This document shows positions 13,807 through 23,341 of a stretch of 26,040 nucleotides of DNA, piece by piece. Source of the DNA: an uncultured Collinsella sp. GTDB taxonomy: Bacteria > Actinomycetota > Coriobacteriia > Coriobacteriales > Coriobacteriaceae. How positions within the stretch are numbered: position 1 is the first letter of the stretch; each line of letters begins with the position of its first letter. Below the pieces are notes generated by a model. That model was not told where the DNA came from. It saw only the letters and a program-made list of their open reading frames with translations, and ran no database searches. The stretch is taken from the NCBI GenBank assembly GCA_902470095.1, contig CABRFG010000032.1, positions 1 through 26,040 on the forward strand. The letters run 5' to 3'. The position numbers and the translations under genes were made by a program.

Positions 13807-16800
13807 TTAATTGATACGGATCTCGTCGTTTGCAGCGAGCGCCTGCATAAGGCGGGAGCGCAGGTCGTCCACGTAGCGCTCCACGTCCTCTGCGGACAGG
13901 AGACGACTCGGCTTGGCCAGATCGGCGCGGCGCACAGTCTTGATCTTGCGCTGGGGCTTGGGCGCGGGCACGGGAGCAGACGATGCGGCACCCTTGTTGG
14001 AGACCTTCTTGACCACCTCACCCGTACTCATGACCTCGGTGGTGCGGCGCTCGTTGTCCATACGCACGCGGGCCTCATCCACAGCGTCGTACATCTCGTT
14101 GGCCGCCGCACTGAGCCAGTCGCCCCAGTTAGTTGCAACAACGCTCAGTTCGTTGAGACTTTGAGCGCTGTGGGCACGGTTTTTGAACGACTCGTATTTG
14201 GTGCCGGCGTCTGCTATGGCATCCTTGGCCTGATTGACAAAGCCCTTTTGACTCTCGGCCTGCGTCCGCAGGTCTTGCAGATCGCTCTCGATGCGACACA
14301 AAAACTCATTGCGGCGGATGCCCAACAGCTTTTTCATGTCATCCTCGACGGGATCCATAAGTGGCTGCAGGTCTTTAATACGCCCGTAGGGCTTGGGATC
14401 TTTGAGGATCTCACGAACCTTTGCCACGTTCTCCACCGCACCGGGAATGTCATCGGAGGCATACTCGATACCCTCGGTGCGGCTCAAGAAATCCTTGGCG
14501 TGGTCAAACGCTGTTCGTTGGTTGGACTCGAAGAACTCAACCACCTTGTCAAAGTCTTCCTTGGCATCGAGCAAGCGCTCCTCATGCTTGGTGAACGTGG
14601 TCAAGAACGCCTCGGACTCGTTCTGGTCCTTAAGGACGTCGGCCGCCTCCGAGCGCATCTTCTCGCACTCGTCCCCACCGGGATACGGGTAGGCCGGCTT
14701 GATGCCCGTGTAGTAGTCGCGTGCCATGGCGAGGCACGCCTCGCGCAAGCCCTCAAGGCGCTCTTTGAGTTCGGCCACGAGCTTATCCTCGTTGGAGGGC
14801 ACGGTCTTGAGATCAAACAGGTCACACATGAGTTCGCCCGTGGCGCGTAGCAACCGGTCGCTCATGCGCATGCGCAAGCGCACCTGGGCCTTATCGGCAT
14901 CCTTGCGCAGGAGCGCCACCATGCGGCTGTCGTTAGCTTGAACCGTCTGACCGCCAAACAGCACCTGCGCGCGCTGCTCCACCACAAGCTGCGCCACCAC
15001 ATTTGCGATGTCGACCTCGCGCCAGCCAAAGGGCCTTTGCTGGTACTGGCGCTGGATATCGCCCATAGCGGTATCCAGGTGGCGCTGGTGCTGCACTTTG
15101 AGGTAGTCCTCGACCTCCTTGAGCGCACGTGTGTTACCCGCGTCCATGCCAGCGAGCCCCACTTGAACGTTGCCCGCCAGAGTGGAGCGAATATCGGAAT
15201 CGCTCGTGACCGGCGCGCCGATATAGTCGGCCTTTTCAAAGACCACATCGCACAGCTGCGCCAGCACCTGCTCAAAGACCTGAGCGGGTTTGGCAGCACG
15301 GATCTCAATCATGCGCCCGTTGACAGCGCATCGTGCATGGAGCACCGCCTCAGCCAAAAGGGCGTCAGCCTCTTTCTCGTTAAAGTCCTTCTCGCGCATT
15401 TTGGCCTCGACAATCTGGCGGGTACTCGGCGGTAGTTCCTGCAGATTGCGCGTCTGGGCGTACATGCGAATCTTAGCGGCGTTGACGAGTGGGGCCCAAT
15501 AATCCACCTCGTCGCTCAAGGCCACGATGGCCTTATCCACGGATTTCAATGCCAGCTCGGCATCGTCCGAACGGCCCAGATCGCTGGCCATGGTCACCAC
15601 GGAAAGTTCCATGCCGCCCATGCTGGTACCGTGGATTGAGCCGTCCACATAGCGGTCAAACGGAAAGTCGTTGGCCCCGCGGTTGAGTTTGCGCGCAGTG
15701 TAGATGCTTTCGAACAGGCGCTTCTTGATGTACTCAATCACCTTCGCGTTGTCGATCGGGGTGCGTGCGATCTCCTGCGCTATCTCCTGCTCCTCGTCGG
15801 TGAGGAAGCTATAGGTATCGCCCTGGCGTGCCACGTAGCTCTCGCGCTCCAAGCGGGCCAGAGATTCCTTGACGCGGTCCTTAAGGGCGCGCTTGTCCAC
15901 GTCCAGGCTATCAATCATAAGGATGGAGATGTTCTCGACCGTGGCCTTGACGTAGCCGATGTAGCGGATCAAGTACAGGAGCTTAAGCACCCGGACATCG
16001 TAGCTCTCAAGACCCTCTGCGTTTTCAGCCGCGCGCTCCGCACAGACGACGACCTGAATGATGCCGTGCTCCAAATCCTTGGAGATTGTGTCGAAGAAGC
16101 GCCAGAACGGCACGAGTGCACCAGTCTGGTCATGCTGGATGGCCTGAGCGCTCTCCTGAAACGCGCTCAGCATGGAGCGCTCGCCCGTGGACATGTGCTT
16201 GGCCTTAACACCGTGCTTGCGTACCTCGGTCATCACGTCGGGCAGAAGCTTAAACTGGTAGCCCACAAACGGGTAGCTGGCCACAAAATCCTTGGAGCTG
16301 GCGAAGCCGGCAAGGTCGGAGCGCGAGCCACCCTCAAAGGTAAAGTTGTTTTTGAGGACGGCGGCGTCTTGCTCGTAGACCTGTGCAAGCATATCGGCCG
16401 CCGGCGCGGTCTTCTCGAGCACACGGCGCTGGATGACCTCGTCCACGCTGGAGCTGGAGAGCGAAAGGCGGGTATTGAAGCGGCCTTGGATCTTTGAAAA
16501 GTCGTTGCCCACGGGCAGGCTCAGGTTGTCGATGGCCTCCTGGCTCGTGACCATCACCCACACGCGGCCACCGCAGGCGGCACCCAGCTCCTCGACGATG
16601 GTCTGAAGACTCAACATAAGGCTTGGATCCCGGTCGTTTGTAATAAACTGACCCACCTCGTCGACCATAAAGAGCAAACGGTAGTTGCCGCCGTGGGCCG
16701 CTGCCTGAGCGTCTACGTAGTCCTTGACCTTTTTGGCAAAGACATCGGGGGCCAAAACCTCGTCCTCAGACCCCTCAAGCCAGTTCCATGCGGCCTTTTC

Positions 16801-17469
16801 GCTCATGCCGAGCACGCTCTGCAGCACCTCGACGACGTCGTCCTCAAAGTAGCTGTAGGTGTCGCGGGCCTGGAGCCAGGACTCGCCGTTGACGCGCTCA
16901 AAGGCCTCGCGGAACTCCTGGGTCTTGCCCAGGGAATCGATGTAGTCCTCGAGCTTTGCAAGCTTGAGGTCCTCGCCGTAGAAGCCACGCGCCTCGTAGA
17001 ACATGCGCTCAAAGCCGCGAAGCAGCGCCGTGGGAGCCGTATCGCCCTGCTTCCACTGGCCCGCCTTGCTATCGATGTTAAAGAGGATGGCCTGCGTGGG
17101 CACCGAGCAGGCGCGCTCCATGGCAGCCGCGACCATGGGGTCGACGATCTTGCCGTCAAAGTAGTGGATGGCGCTCTTGCCGCCGATCTGGCGATTCTCG
17201 AGCAGGTAGCTCAGCATCTTGAGGAAGTGCGATTTACCGGAACCGAAGAAACCACTGATCCACACGCCGATCTTGTCGGTGCGCGCATCGATGGCATCGC
17301 CGTAGGCCTTGAAGAACGTGGCAAAGTGCCTCTGCAACTCGCGCGTCACCACGTACTCGTCAAGCTCCTGGCGGATGGACCCATCTTTTGAATCCTGGAC
17401 CTTGACCACGCCGTTGATGGAGCGGTTGATGTCTTTTGCAAAGAGGTCGCGAATGATCGTGTTGTCCAT
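13807..17469 (-). CDS. brxC: BREX system P-loop ATPase BrxC (PglY-like)
   Basis: A 1220-aa protein, the usual BrxC size. Near the N-terminus, after RDLFAKDINRSINGVVKVQD, is the P-loop ISGFFGSGKSHFLK (Walker A about 76-81), and Walker B is LLFMVDEVGQFI (about 265-276), followed by an IVEELGAACGG stretch. The long middle and C-terminal parts are helical, typical of this family of large ATPases. A Lys/Arg- and Ala/Pro-rich linker (about residues 1155-1185) leads to a short C-terminal helix. BrxC is required for BREX defence and acts with BrxB and PglZ; its exact mechanical role is not settled. ATG at 17469 with AAAGGAG six bases upstream. It follows brxB by 78 bases with a minor hairpin at 17520-17535. 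No defects seen. Confidence 0.95.
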   Translation of the reverse strand: MDNTIIRDLFAKDINRSINGVVKVQDSKDGSIRQELDEYVVTRELQRHFATFFKAYGDAIDARTDKIGVWISGFFGSGKSHFLKMLSYLLENRQIGGKSAIHYFDGKIVDPMVAAAMERACSVPTQAILFNIDSKAGQWKQGDTAPTALLRGFERMFYEARGFYGEDLKLAKLEDYIDSLGKTQEFREAFERVNGESWLQARDTYSYFEDDVVEVLQSVLGMSEKAAWNWLEGSEDEVLAPDVFAKKVKDYVDAQAAAHGGNYRLLFMVDEVGQFITNDRDPSLMLSLQTIVEELGAACGGRVWVMVTSQEAIDNLSLPVGNDFSKIQGRFNTRLSLSSSSVDEVIQRRVLEKTAPAADMLAQVYEQDAAVLKNNFTFEGGSRSDLAGFASSKDFVASYPFVGYQFKLLPDVMTEVRKHGVKAKHMSTGERSMLSAFQESAQAIQHDQTGALVPFWRFFDTISKDLEHGIIQVVVCAERAAENAEGLESYDVRVLKLLYLIRYIGYVKATVENISILMIDSLDVDKRALKDRVKESLARLERESYVARQGDTYSFLTDEEQEIAQEIARTPIDNAKVIEYIKKRLFESIYTARKLNRGANDFPFDRYVDGSIHGTSMGGMELSVVTMASDLGRSDDAELALKSVDKAIVALSDEVDYWAPLVNAAKIRMYAQTRNLQELPPSTRQIVEAKMREKDFNEKEADALLAEAVLHARCAVNGRMIEIRAAKPAQVFEQVLAQLCDVVFEKADYIGAPVTSDSDIRSTLAGNVQVGLAGMDAGNTRALKEVEDYLKVQHQRHLDTAMGDIQRQYQQRPFGWREVDIANVVAQLVVEQRAQVLFGGQTVQANDSRMVALLRKDADKAQVRLRMRMSDRLLRATGELMCDLFDLKTVPSNEDKLVAELKERLEGLREACLAMARDYYTGIKPAYPYPGGDECEKMRSEAADVLKDQNESEAFLTTFTKHEERLLDAKEDFDKVVEFFESNQRTAFDHAKDFLSRTEGIEYASDDIPGAVENVAKVREILKDPKPYGRIKDLQPLMDPVEDDMKKLLGIRRNEFLCRIESDLQDLRTQAESQKGFVNQAKDAIADAGTKYESFKNRAHSAQSLNELSVVATNWGDWLSAAANEMYDAVDEARVRMDNERRTTEVMSTGEVVKKVSNKGAASSAPVPAPKPQRKIKTVRRADLAKPSRLLSAEDVERYVDDLRSRLMQALAANDEIRIN

Positions 17470-17547
17470 GGGTGCTCCTTTGGGTTTGGGAACGTTATGG
17501 CAAAGGGTTGTTACCGGCGGCAGGGGCTTGCCTGCGGGGAGCCGTGC

Positions 17548-18240
17548 TTACGAGATATCGATGGCGCGGTAGTAGTTGTCGGCCGGCAGACGGTTAAAGA
17601 GCTGGAAAGAAGAGCCGTTGAAACTGCCCGGGTAGGCGGCGACCACAGGCACCTCATCAAAATCCGCAAGCATGCAATGGAGAAGCGTGTGCATGCGAAA
17701 GAACGGGAAAACCTCGCCCGCGCCGGTGAGGAGAACGACGTCTCCAGGCGCGTGCGGCTCGGTCTGCTCAAGGATGTACGCGGCGACTTTCTCGGGCGAG
17801 GCGAACTTGGCCACGTCCTCGAGTACGCGCTGGGTGCCGCGGCGCTCCTCTTGGTGCGGGATAGCATTGAGGACACGGCGCTTTTCGAGAATTGCCAGCA
17901 CGGCGTCGTAAAGGTTCACGACCTTGAGCGTGCACGGAAGCTTGTCGGCCTCGGCATCGCGTGAAAGGGTGTCAAATAATGCACGCGCCTCAAACTCCAG
18001 CGCGGGGTCATAGCAAAAAGTATGGAAGCCGATCTCATTGCCTATGCCCCTGTTGGCCAAAAAGTCCTCGCTGCACAGGCACTCGCGCAGAAGCTGCGCA
18101 CGGCGCTCAAATTCCTGACAGGCGCGCTCGGAGCGGGCATGCGCCGCCACGACGCTCTTGCGGGAATGGATGCCGATATTGGTGGTGAGATCGGTCGCCG
18201 GGGTGATAACAGGGTCGACGGCGCTTTTGACGGGAGCCAC
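17548..18240 (-). CDS. brxB: BREX protein BrxB (DUF1788)
   Basis: A 230-aa DUF1788 protein. The family core is clear: LLRECLCSEDFLANRGIGNE (about 51-70), FCYDPALEFEARALFDTL, LLTGAGEVFPFFRMHTLLH (about 171-189), and the ending VVAAYPGSFNGSSFQLFNRL followed by NYYRAI. It is part of every type 1 BREX locus and is thought to bridge other BREX proteins; no enzymatic motif is present. The GTG start at 18240 lies one base after the brxA stop, so translation is probably coupled. The first 30-40 residues (many Ala, Val and Thr) are longer than usual for the family, so a later start is possible. Confidence 0.92.
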   Translation of the reverse strand: MAPVKSAVDPVITPATDLTTNIGIHSRKSVVAAHARSERACQEFERRAQLLRECLCSEDFLANRGIGNEIGFHTFCYDPALEFEARALFDTLSRDAEADKLPCTLKVVNLYDAVLAILEKRRVLNAIPHQEERRGTQRVLEDVAKFASPEKVAAYILEQTEPHAPGDVVLLTGAGEVFPFFRMHTLLHCMLADFDEVPVVAAYPGSFNGSSFQLFNRLPADNYYRAIDIS

Positions 18241-18241
18241 G

Positions 18242-18892
18242 CTACATCATCGCCCTGCCGGTAAGGGCCGCGATAAGCGACTGCTCGCCCAGCTGAACCA
18301 AGGCTCGCTCGACATCGGAATCGAGGAAGAGTGGTGACAGGCGCTCGGACTCCGGGCCCTGGCCCTCGCCGATAAGGCCGGCATGGCGGAGCGTCTGGCG
18401 GAGCGAGCCCTTGATGCGCTTGACCGTGGCCTCAGTCCAGCGGGCCGCGTCCGGATACTCCGTGGTAAAGCGTGTCATAAAGGCGTTGAGGTCAACCGCC
18501 GTAAAGGCATAATCAAAGTTTTGAAGGCGCTCCCCCACCTCGACGAGCACGAGCTCGCGCACAATGTCGTAGCGACAGATCATACTGTAGAAGATGGCCT
18601 GGTCCGCCTGCGTTGGGGCGCCGGATGCCATGAGGCTGGTTAGGGATGACGCAGCCTCGACGGCGGTATTGGCGTCGATGCCGCGCGCGGCGCATACGGC
18701 GTCCGTGGGCACCATGGCGTCGAGGCGGCGAAGGCACACGGTTGCGCGGTTGGCGACCATGCGCTCCGTGGGATATTGAAAGAGGTTCTCGCTCTTTACG
18801 CGTACAATGACCTGCTCGTCGCTTGCGCCCTGCATACGAAGGGCAGCGACGATGTGCATCTCATGCGGGAGGAATTGCTCGCGGGTGAGCAC
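18242..18892 (-). CDS. brxA: BREX protein BrxA (DUF1819), first gene of the operon, start uncertain
   Basis: BrxA is a small helical DNA-binding protein that opens type 1 BREX operons. The family pattern runs REQFLPHEMHIVAALRMQGA, then VKSENLFQYPTERMVANRA, LNAFMTRFTTEYPDAARWTE, TVKRIKGSLRQTLRHAGLIG, and a C-terminal DSDVERALVQLGEQSLIAAL. Length from the chosen GTG at 18892 is 216 aa, near the family norm of about 200. The start is a real problem. The GTG borrows the last base of an 11-G run. A TTG at 18949 in the same frame would add 19 residues without homology and has no ribosome site. The only good Shine-Dalgarno upstream (GGAG, 18939-18936) serves a GTG at 18927 that is one base out of frame. 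With 12 G the protein would read on in frame from that start. See the G-run entry. Confidence 0.85.
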   Translation of the reverse strand: MLTREQFLPHEMHIVAALRMQGASDEQVIVRVKSENLFQYPTERMVANRATVCLRRLDAMVPTDAVCAARGIDANTAVEAASSLTSLMASGAPTQADQAIFYSMICRYDIVRELVLVEVGERLQNFDYAFTAVDLNAFMTRFTTEYPDAARWTEATVKRIKGSLRQTLRHAGLIGEGQGPESERLSPLFLDSDVERALVQLGEQSLIAALTGRAMM

Positions 18893-18902
18893 CCCCCCCC
18901 CC
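18892..18902 (-). repeat. Homopolymer of 11 G (coding strand) at the 5' end of brxA
   Basis: The plus strand shows 11 consecutive C. On the coding strand the run sits between the upstream GGAG/GTG start signal (18939-18925) and the conserved first residues of BrxA (LTREQFLPHE). Runs this long are prone to slipped-strand changes in length and also to sequencing miscounts. At 11 the upstream GTG frame runs out of phase and ends at a TAA near 18.8 kb; at 12 it would join brxA. Confidence 0.85.
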
Positions 18903-19004
18903 GAACGCTTTTTGTGGTTACATCCACAGTACACGCTCCAAGGGTTCAAAGGCTGTCATAAGTGCGCCGCAACCCGGCAGGCAGGCGCGGCGCACATGAC
19001 AATA

Positions 19005-19047
19005 ATCATACCTGTTGGTAAAAAAGTTACCACGCCCAGAGTGTCAA
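19005..19047 (-). promoter_or_regulatory. Candidate promoter elements for the BREX operon
   Basis: On the minus strand a perfect TTGACA (19047-19042) and a TATGAT (19010-19005) lie upstream of brxA. They are about 31 bases apart, too far to act as one sigma-70 pair, so they may belong to two weak promoters or one may be chance. The rest of the roughly 280-base gap 18950-19233 holds no gene I can support. Confidence 0.3.
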
Positions 19048-19194
19048 ATGTTGAGCAACAAAATTTAATCCGGTTAACGGTCATTTTCGCAGCTTAGAAA
19101 CTTTAACGAGGTCGCCCCAAATCACACTTGCCAGACAACCGCGCTTACGAATGCAGGCACGCACACGCCCAACGCCACCCTCCGCTACACTCAA

Positions 19195-19220
19195 CATAGA
19201 GTTATACATATGATTCTATG
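19195..19220 (+). promoter_or_regulatory. Inverted repeat over a likely -10 region, candidate operator of the small antitoxin-like gene
   Basis: CATAGA (19195-19200) and TCTATG (19215-19220) are perfect inverted copies 14 bases apart. They flank an AT-rich TTATACATATGAT that could serve as a -10 element. The gene's Shine-Dalgarno starts at 19221. Antitoxins of the Phd/YefM kind often repress their own promoter through such sites; here that is inference. Confidence 0.35.
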
Positions 19221-19233
19221 TAAGGAGTTTCAT

Positions 19234-19407
19234 ATGCCCGTCGTAAAGCCTATTTCTGATCAGACGCGCGCACTAACCACCATTCAGGAACGCGAAGATC
19301 ACATTCAACGTACCATCGCTCATGGTTACGATGACCTCACCAACGGTCGTGTGCGCCCCTGGAAACAAGCGAAGGCAGAGGCAGATCGGATGCGAGCCAT
19401 CAGGTAA
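19234..19407 (+). CDS. Small protein resembling an internally shortened Phd/YefM-type antitoxin, no toxin partner
   Basis: A 57-aa protein with a strong start: TAAGGAG six bases before the ATG at 19234. It opens MPVVKPISD, like the beginning of Phd/YefM antitoxins. It ends with a charged helix (QRTIAHGYDDLTNGRVRPWK, then AKAEADRMRAIR) that looks like the toxin-binding tail of such proteins. The usual middle section of 30-40 residues that forms the DNA-binding dimer is missing. No toxin gene follows; the next gene is serC. It may be a decayed antitoxin, a solitary anti-toxin peptide or an unrelated small protein. It is divergent from the BREX operon, so it shares the upstream region with brxA. 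Confidence 0.6.
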   Translation: MPVVKPISDQTRALTTIQEREDHIQRTIAHGYDDLTNGRVRPWKQAKAEADRMRAIR

Positions 19408-19498
19408 GGTCACCTCTCCCCCATGTAACCATCCTGTAAATCATAGCGACGCACTCGAGTTTTACCGTGATGCGGTCGCGCCTACCGCTCCACTGTGC

Positions 19499-19504
19499 TA
19501 AAGT
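19499..19504 (+). promoter_or_regulatory. Candidate -10 element for serC
   Basis: TAAAGT preceded by TG one base earlier (TGC-TAAAGT) has the shape of an extended -10 element, about 40 bases before the serC start. No good -35 is visible 17 bases upstream. Weak support. Confidence 0.25.
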
Positions 19505-19543
19505 ATCCCGAACGTTCAAACGACTACGAGGGGGAACTAGAAG

Positions 19544-20668
<1,125 letters not shown>

Positions 20669-20740
20669 CCCGCAACACGCGGACCGACCAGCCACCTCAG
20701 ACCACCCTGTTTAGATTAAAACCTGCTAAGGAGTTTTTCC

Positions 20741-21904
20741 ATGCGCAAGATTAAGACCATCGACGACATCACTAAAGACGGCAAAGTCGAGTTTGGCGAG
20801 GGCTACGAGTTCGTGGGCACCGCCGAGGAGGCCGACGCGATCCTGATGCGCTCGACCGACCTGCACGGCTACGAGCTGCCCGAGGGCATCCGCGCCATCG
20901 CCCGCTGCGGTGCCGGCGTCAACAACATCCCCGTCGAGGAGTACGCCAAGAAGGGCGTTGTCGTCTTTAACTCCCCCGGCGCTAACAGCAACGCCGTTAA
21001 GGAGCTCGTCCTAGGCATGCTGGTGCTCTCGAGCCGCGGCGTGGTGCAATCGATGAACTGGGTGCGCGACAACGCCGACGACCCCGAGATTCAGGTCGAT
21101 GCCGAGAAGGCCAAGAAGGCCTTTGTGGGCCGCGAGCTCAAGGGCAAGCGCATCGGCGTCATCGGCCTGGGCAACGTGGGCTCCAAGGTCGCCAACGCCT
21201 GCGTCGACCTGGGCATGGACGTTTACGGCTACGACCCGTTCATTTCCGTCGAGCACGCGTGGGTGCTGAGCCGCGAGGTGCAGCGTGTGGGCACGCTCGA
21301 GGATCTCTGCCGCGGCTGCGACTACCTCACCGTACACGTGCCCAGCAAGGCCGACACCATCGGCATGATCAGCACCGAGCAGATCAACCTGCTGGCCCCG
21401 GGCGCCGTGCTCATCAACTACGCGCGTGAGACCATCATTGACGAGGACGCCGTCGACGCCGCCCTGCGCGAGGGCAAGCTCAGCTGGTTTAGCTGCGACT
21501 TTGCCACGCCCAAGACCGTCAAGATGCCCAATACGTTTATCACCACGCACTCGGGCGCTGGCACCGGCGAGGCCGAGGCCAACTGCGCCGATATGGCCAT
21601 CAGCGAGCTCAAGGATTACCTGGAGAACGGCAACATCGCACACAGCGTCAACTACCCCGCCTGCAGCATGGGCAAGGCGCGCGCCGCAAGCCGCATCGCC
21701 TGCCTGCACGCCAACGTGCCCAACATGATCGGCCAGATCACGGCCATTCTCGCCAAGGACAACGCCAACGTGCAGCGTATGACCAACGAGTCCGCTGGCG
21801 AGAACGCCTACACCATGTTCGACACCGACGAGCACCTGGACAGCAGCACCATCGAGGCGCTCAAGCAGATTCCGTCGATGTATCGCGTGCGCGTGATCAA
21901 GTAG
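20741..21904 (+). CDS. serA: D-3-phosphoglycerate dehydrogenase, ACT-domain form
   Basis: A 387-aa NAD-dependent dehydrogenase that oxidises 3-phosphoglycerate to 3-phosphohydroxypyruvate, the first step of serine synthesis. The Rossmann motif is GVIGLGNVGSKVANACVDLG, followed by YGYDPF. The substrate/catalytic region shows INYARETIIDEDAVDAAL and the His-containing TTHSGAGTGEAEANCADM. The last 75 residues form a short ACT domain (HANVPNMIGQITAILAKDNA, then VQRMTNES), which in this family allows feedback control by serine. The ATG follows AAGGAG at 7 bases. The conserved Gly of the usual NFARG loop is Glu-Thr here, a common variant in the short enzymes. Followed by two hairpins. Confidence 0.95.
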   Translation: MRKIKTIDDITKDGKVEFGEGYEFVGTAEEADAILMRSTDLHGYELPEGIRAIARCGAGVNNIPVEEYAKKGVVVFNSPGANSNAVKELVLGMLVLSSRGVVQSMNWVRDNADDPEIQVDAEKAKKAFVGRELKGKRIGVIGLGNVGSKVANACVDLGMDVYGYDPFISVEHAWVLSREVQRVGTLEDLCRGCDYLTVHVPSKADTIGMISTEQINLLAPGAVLINYARETIIDEDAVDAALREGKLSWFSCDFATPKTVKMPNTFITTHSGAGTGEAEANCADMAISELKDYLENGNIAHSVNYPACSMGKARAASRIACLHANVPNMIGQITAILAKDNANVQRMTNESAGENAYTMFDTDEHLDSSTIEALKQIPSMYRVRVIK

Positions 21905-21917
21905 CGCCGGCTGATCT

Positions 21918-21948
21918 GACGGGCAGTTCCCCATGTGGCCTGCCCGTC
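21918..21948 (+). terminator. First hairpin after serA
   Basis: GACGGGCAG (21918-21926) pairs with CTGCCCGTC (21940-21948) around a 13-base loop. No T-run follows, so it probably acts with the stronger hairpin 20 bases further on. Confidence 0.5.
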
Positions 21949-21967
21949 ACTGACATTGAATGCCCAC

Positions 21968-22003
21968 GGGGGCGCCTTTCGCACGAGAGGCGCCCCCGTT
22001 TTT
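21968..22003 (+). terminator. Intrinsic terminator of the serCA operon
   Basis: GGGGGCGCC (21968-21976) pairs with GGCGCCCCC (21989-21997). The stem extends by four more pairs to a GCAC loop and is followed by GTTTTT. This is the clearest rho-independent terminator in the window. Confidence 0.9.
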
Positions 22004-22081
22004 GTGAGCGCTCCATTAAATGCACCGAGCCGCTTCTTGGCATACAATCTGTATGTTGACCTAACTATCTGTGAGGTGCCT

Positions 22082-23302
22082 ATGGTTGATACAGATTTTG
22101 CTTGGCGGCTTACGCAAGAACTCGTGCGGATCGACAGCTCAGACCCGGGTGCGTATGAGGACGAGATTGAGCGCTATATCAAAGCGTTGGTTGAGGAACG
22201 GTTGGCGCAGCTGAGCCATCCGGTGCTCCATGCCGTGCAGGTCGAGGAACTCGAGGTGCTGCCCGGGCGCCGCAACCTTATGGTCACCGTGCCGGGACTG
22301 AGCGACGAGCCACGGCTCGTCTATATCTGCCATATGGATACCGTTACGCTGGGCGATGGCTGGGACGCAAACACGCCGCCACTCGGGGCGGTTGTGCGTA
22401 ACGACAAACTCTATGGCCGTGGCGCCTGCGACATGAAGGGTGGCCTGGCCTGCGCCATTGCCGCACTGGTCCATACGCTCGAGCGCGTGGTAGCGGATGG
22501 CGCGCTGCCCCGCCGCGGCTTTTCGCTCATCTGCTCGGTCGACGAGGAAGATTTTATGCGTGGCTCAGAGGCCGCGATCGATGCCGGCTGGGTCGGCTCA
22601 CGCGAATGGGTGCTGGACACCGAGCCCACCGACGGACAGATTCAGGTGGCGCACAAGGGGCGTACGTGGTTCGAGATTGAAATGGCTGGCGTGACGGCGC
22701 ATGCGAGCCAGCCGTGGAAGGGCGCGGATGCCGTCGCCGCCATGGCCGAGGTCGTGTGTTCGCTTCGTCGCGCGTTTGTGGCGCTGCCCGCGCACGATGA
22801 GCTGGGACCATCGACCATCACGTTTGGACAGATCGAAGGTGGCTACCGTCCCTATGTCGTGCCCGACCATGCCAAGGTCTGGGTCGATATGCGCCTGACC
22901 CCGCCGACCGATACAGCCGCCGCGACGCGCATGGTAGAGCAGGCCATCGCCGGCGCCGAAGCCGCGGTCCCCGGCTGCCATGGAAGCTATACCGTGACAG
23001 GCGACCGCCCCGCTATCGAGCGCGATCCGACCTCTCCCCTTCTAGCTGCACTCAAGTGCGCAGCAGACGATGTGACGGGCGCGGACACGACCGTCGGCTT
23101 CTTTACCGGCTACACCGACACTGCCGTCATTGCCGGCAAGACGCGTAACCGCAATTGCATGAGCTACGGTCCCGGGTCGCTCGCGCTCGCCCACAAGCCC
23201 AACGAATATGTGCCCCACGCCGATATCGTTCGTTGTCAGCAGGTGCTAATCGCGCTCGCCGATAACGTGCTCTGGGACGCAAGCGGCCAAGTTGGGGCAT
23301 AA
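22082..23302 (+). CDS. M20 family metallopeptidase (ArgE/DapE-type deacylase or dipeptidase)
   Basis: A 406-aa zinc hydrolase. The zinc ligands and catalytic residues are in the expected places: YICHMDTV (His about 84), GRGACDMKGG (Asp about 117), CSVDEED (Glu 155/156), the D-T-E of LDTEPTDGQ near 180, and the last His in LAHKPNEYV (about 371). Between them lies the inserted dimerisation domain (FEIEMAGVTAHASQPWKGAD). Substrates in this family include N-acyl amino acids, succinyl-diaminopimelate and small peptides; sequence alone does not decide. The ATG at 22082 has GAGGTG close upstream; longer in-frame starts reach back into the terminator and are rejected. Separate promoter likely; TACAAT at 22043 is a possible -10. 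The DUF1015-like gene follows by 39 bases. Confidence 0.9.
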   Translation: MVDTDFAWRLTQELVRIDSSDPGAYEDEIERYIKALVEERLAQLSHPVLHAVQVEELEVLPGRRNLMVTVPGLSDEPRLVYICHMDTVTLGDGWDANTPPLGAVVRNDKLYGRGACDMKGGLACAIAALVHTLERVVADGALPRRGFSLICSVDEEDFMRGSEAAIDAGWVGSREWVLDTEPTDGQIQVAHKGRTWFEIEMAGVTAHASQPWKGADAVAAMAEVVCSLRRAFVALPAHDELGPSTITFGQIEGGYRPYVVPDHAKVWVDMRLTPPTDTAAATRMVEQAIAGAEAAVPGCHGSYTVTGDRPAIERDPTSPLLAALKCAADDVTGADTTVGFFTGYTDTAVIAGKTRNRNCMSYGPGSLALAHKPNEYVPHADIVRCQQVLIALADNVLWDASGQVGA

Positions 23303-23341
23303 TAAGCCGCGAACAAACCGACTCGCGCGTTAGGACCGTCC

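Noticed and set aside
17520..17535. Small hairpin between brxB and brxC as a terminator
   Set aside because: The stem is only 5 bp with no T-run, and brxC clearly belongs to the same operon.
2564..18949. CRISPR array, tRNA genes or integrase marking the defence island
   Set aside because: No regular repeats, no tRNA-like cloverleaf and no recombinase gene were found on either strand in or beside the operon.
18242..18949. brxA from the TTG at 18949 (235 aa)
   Set aside because: No ribosome site precedes it and the extra N-terminal residues (Cys/Trp/Asn-rich) do not resemble BrxA; kept only as an alternative in the brxA entry.
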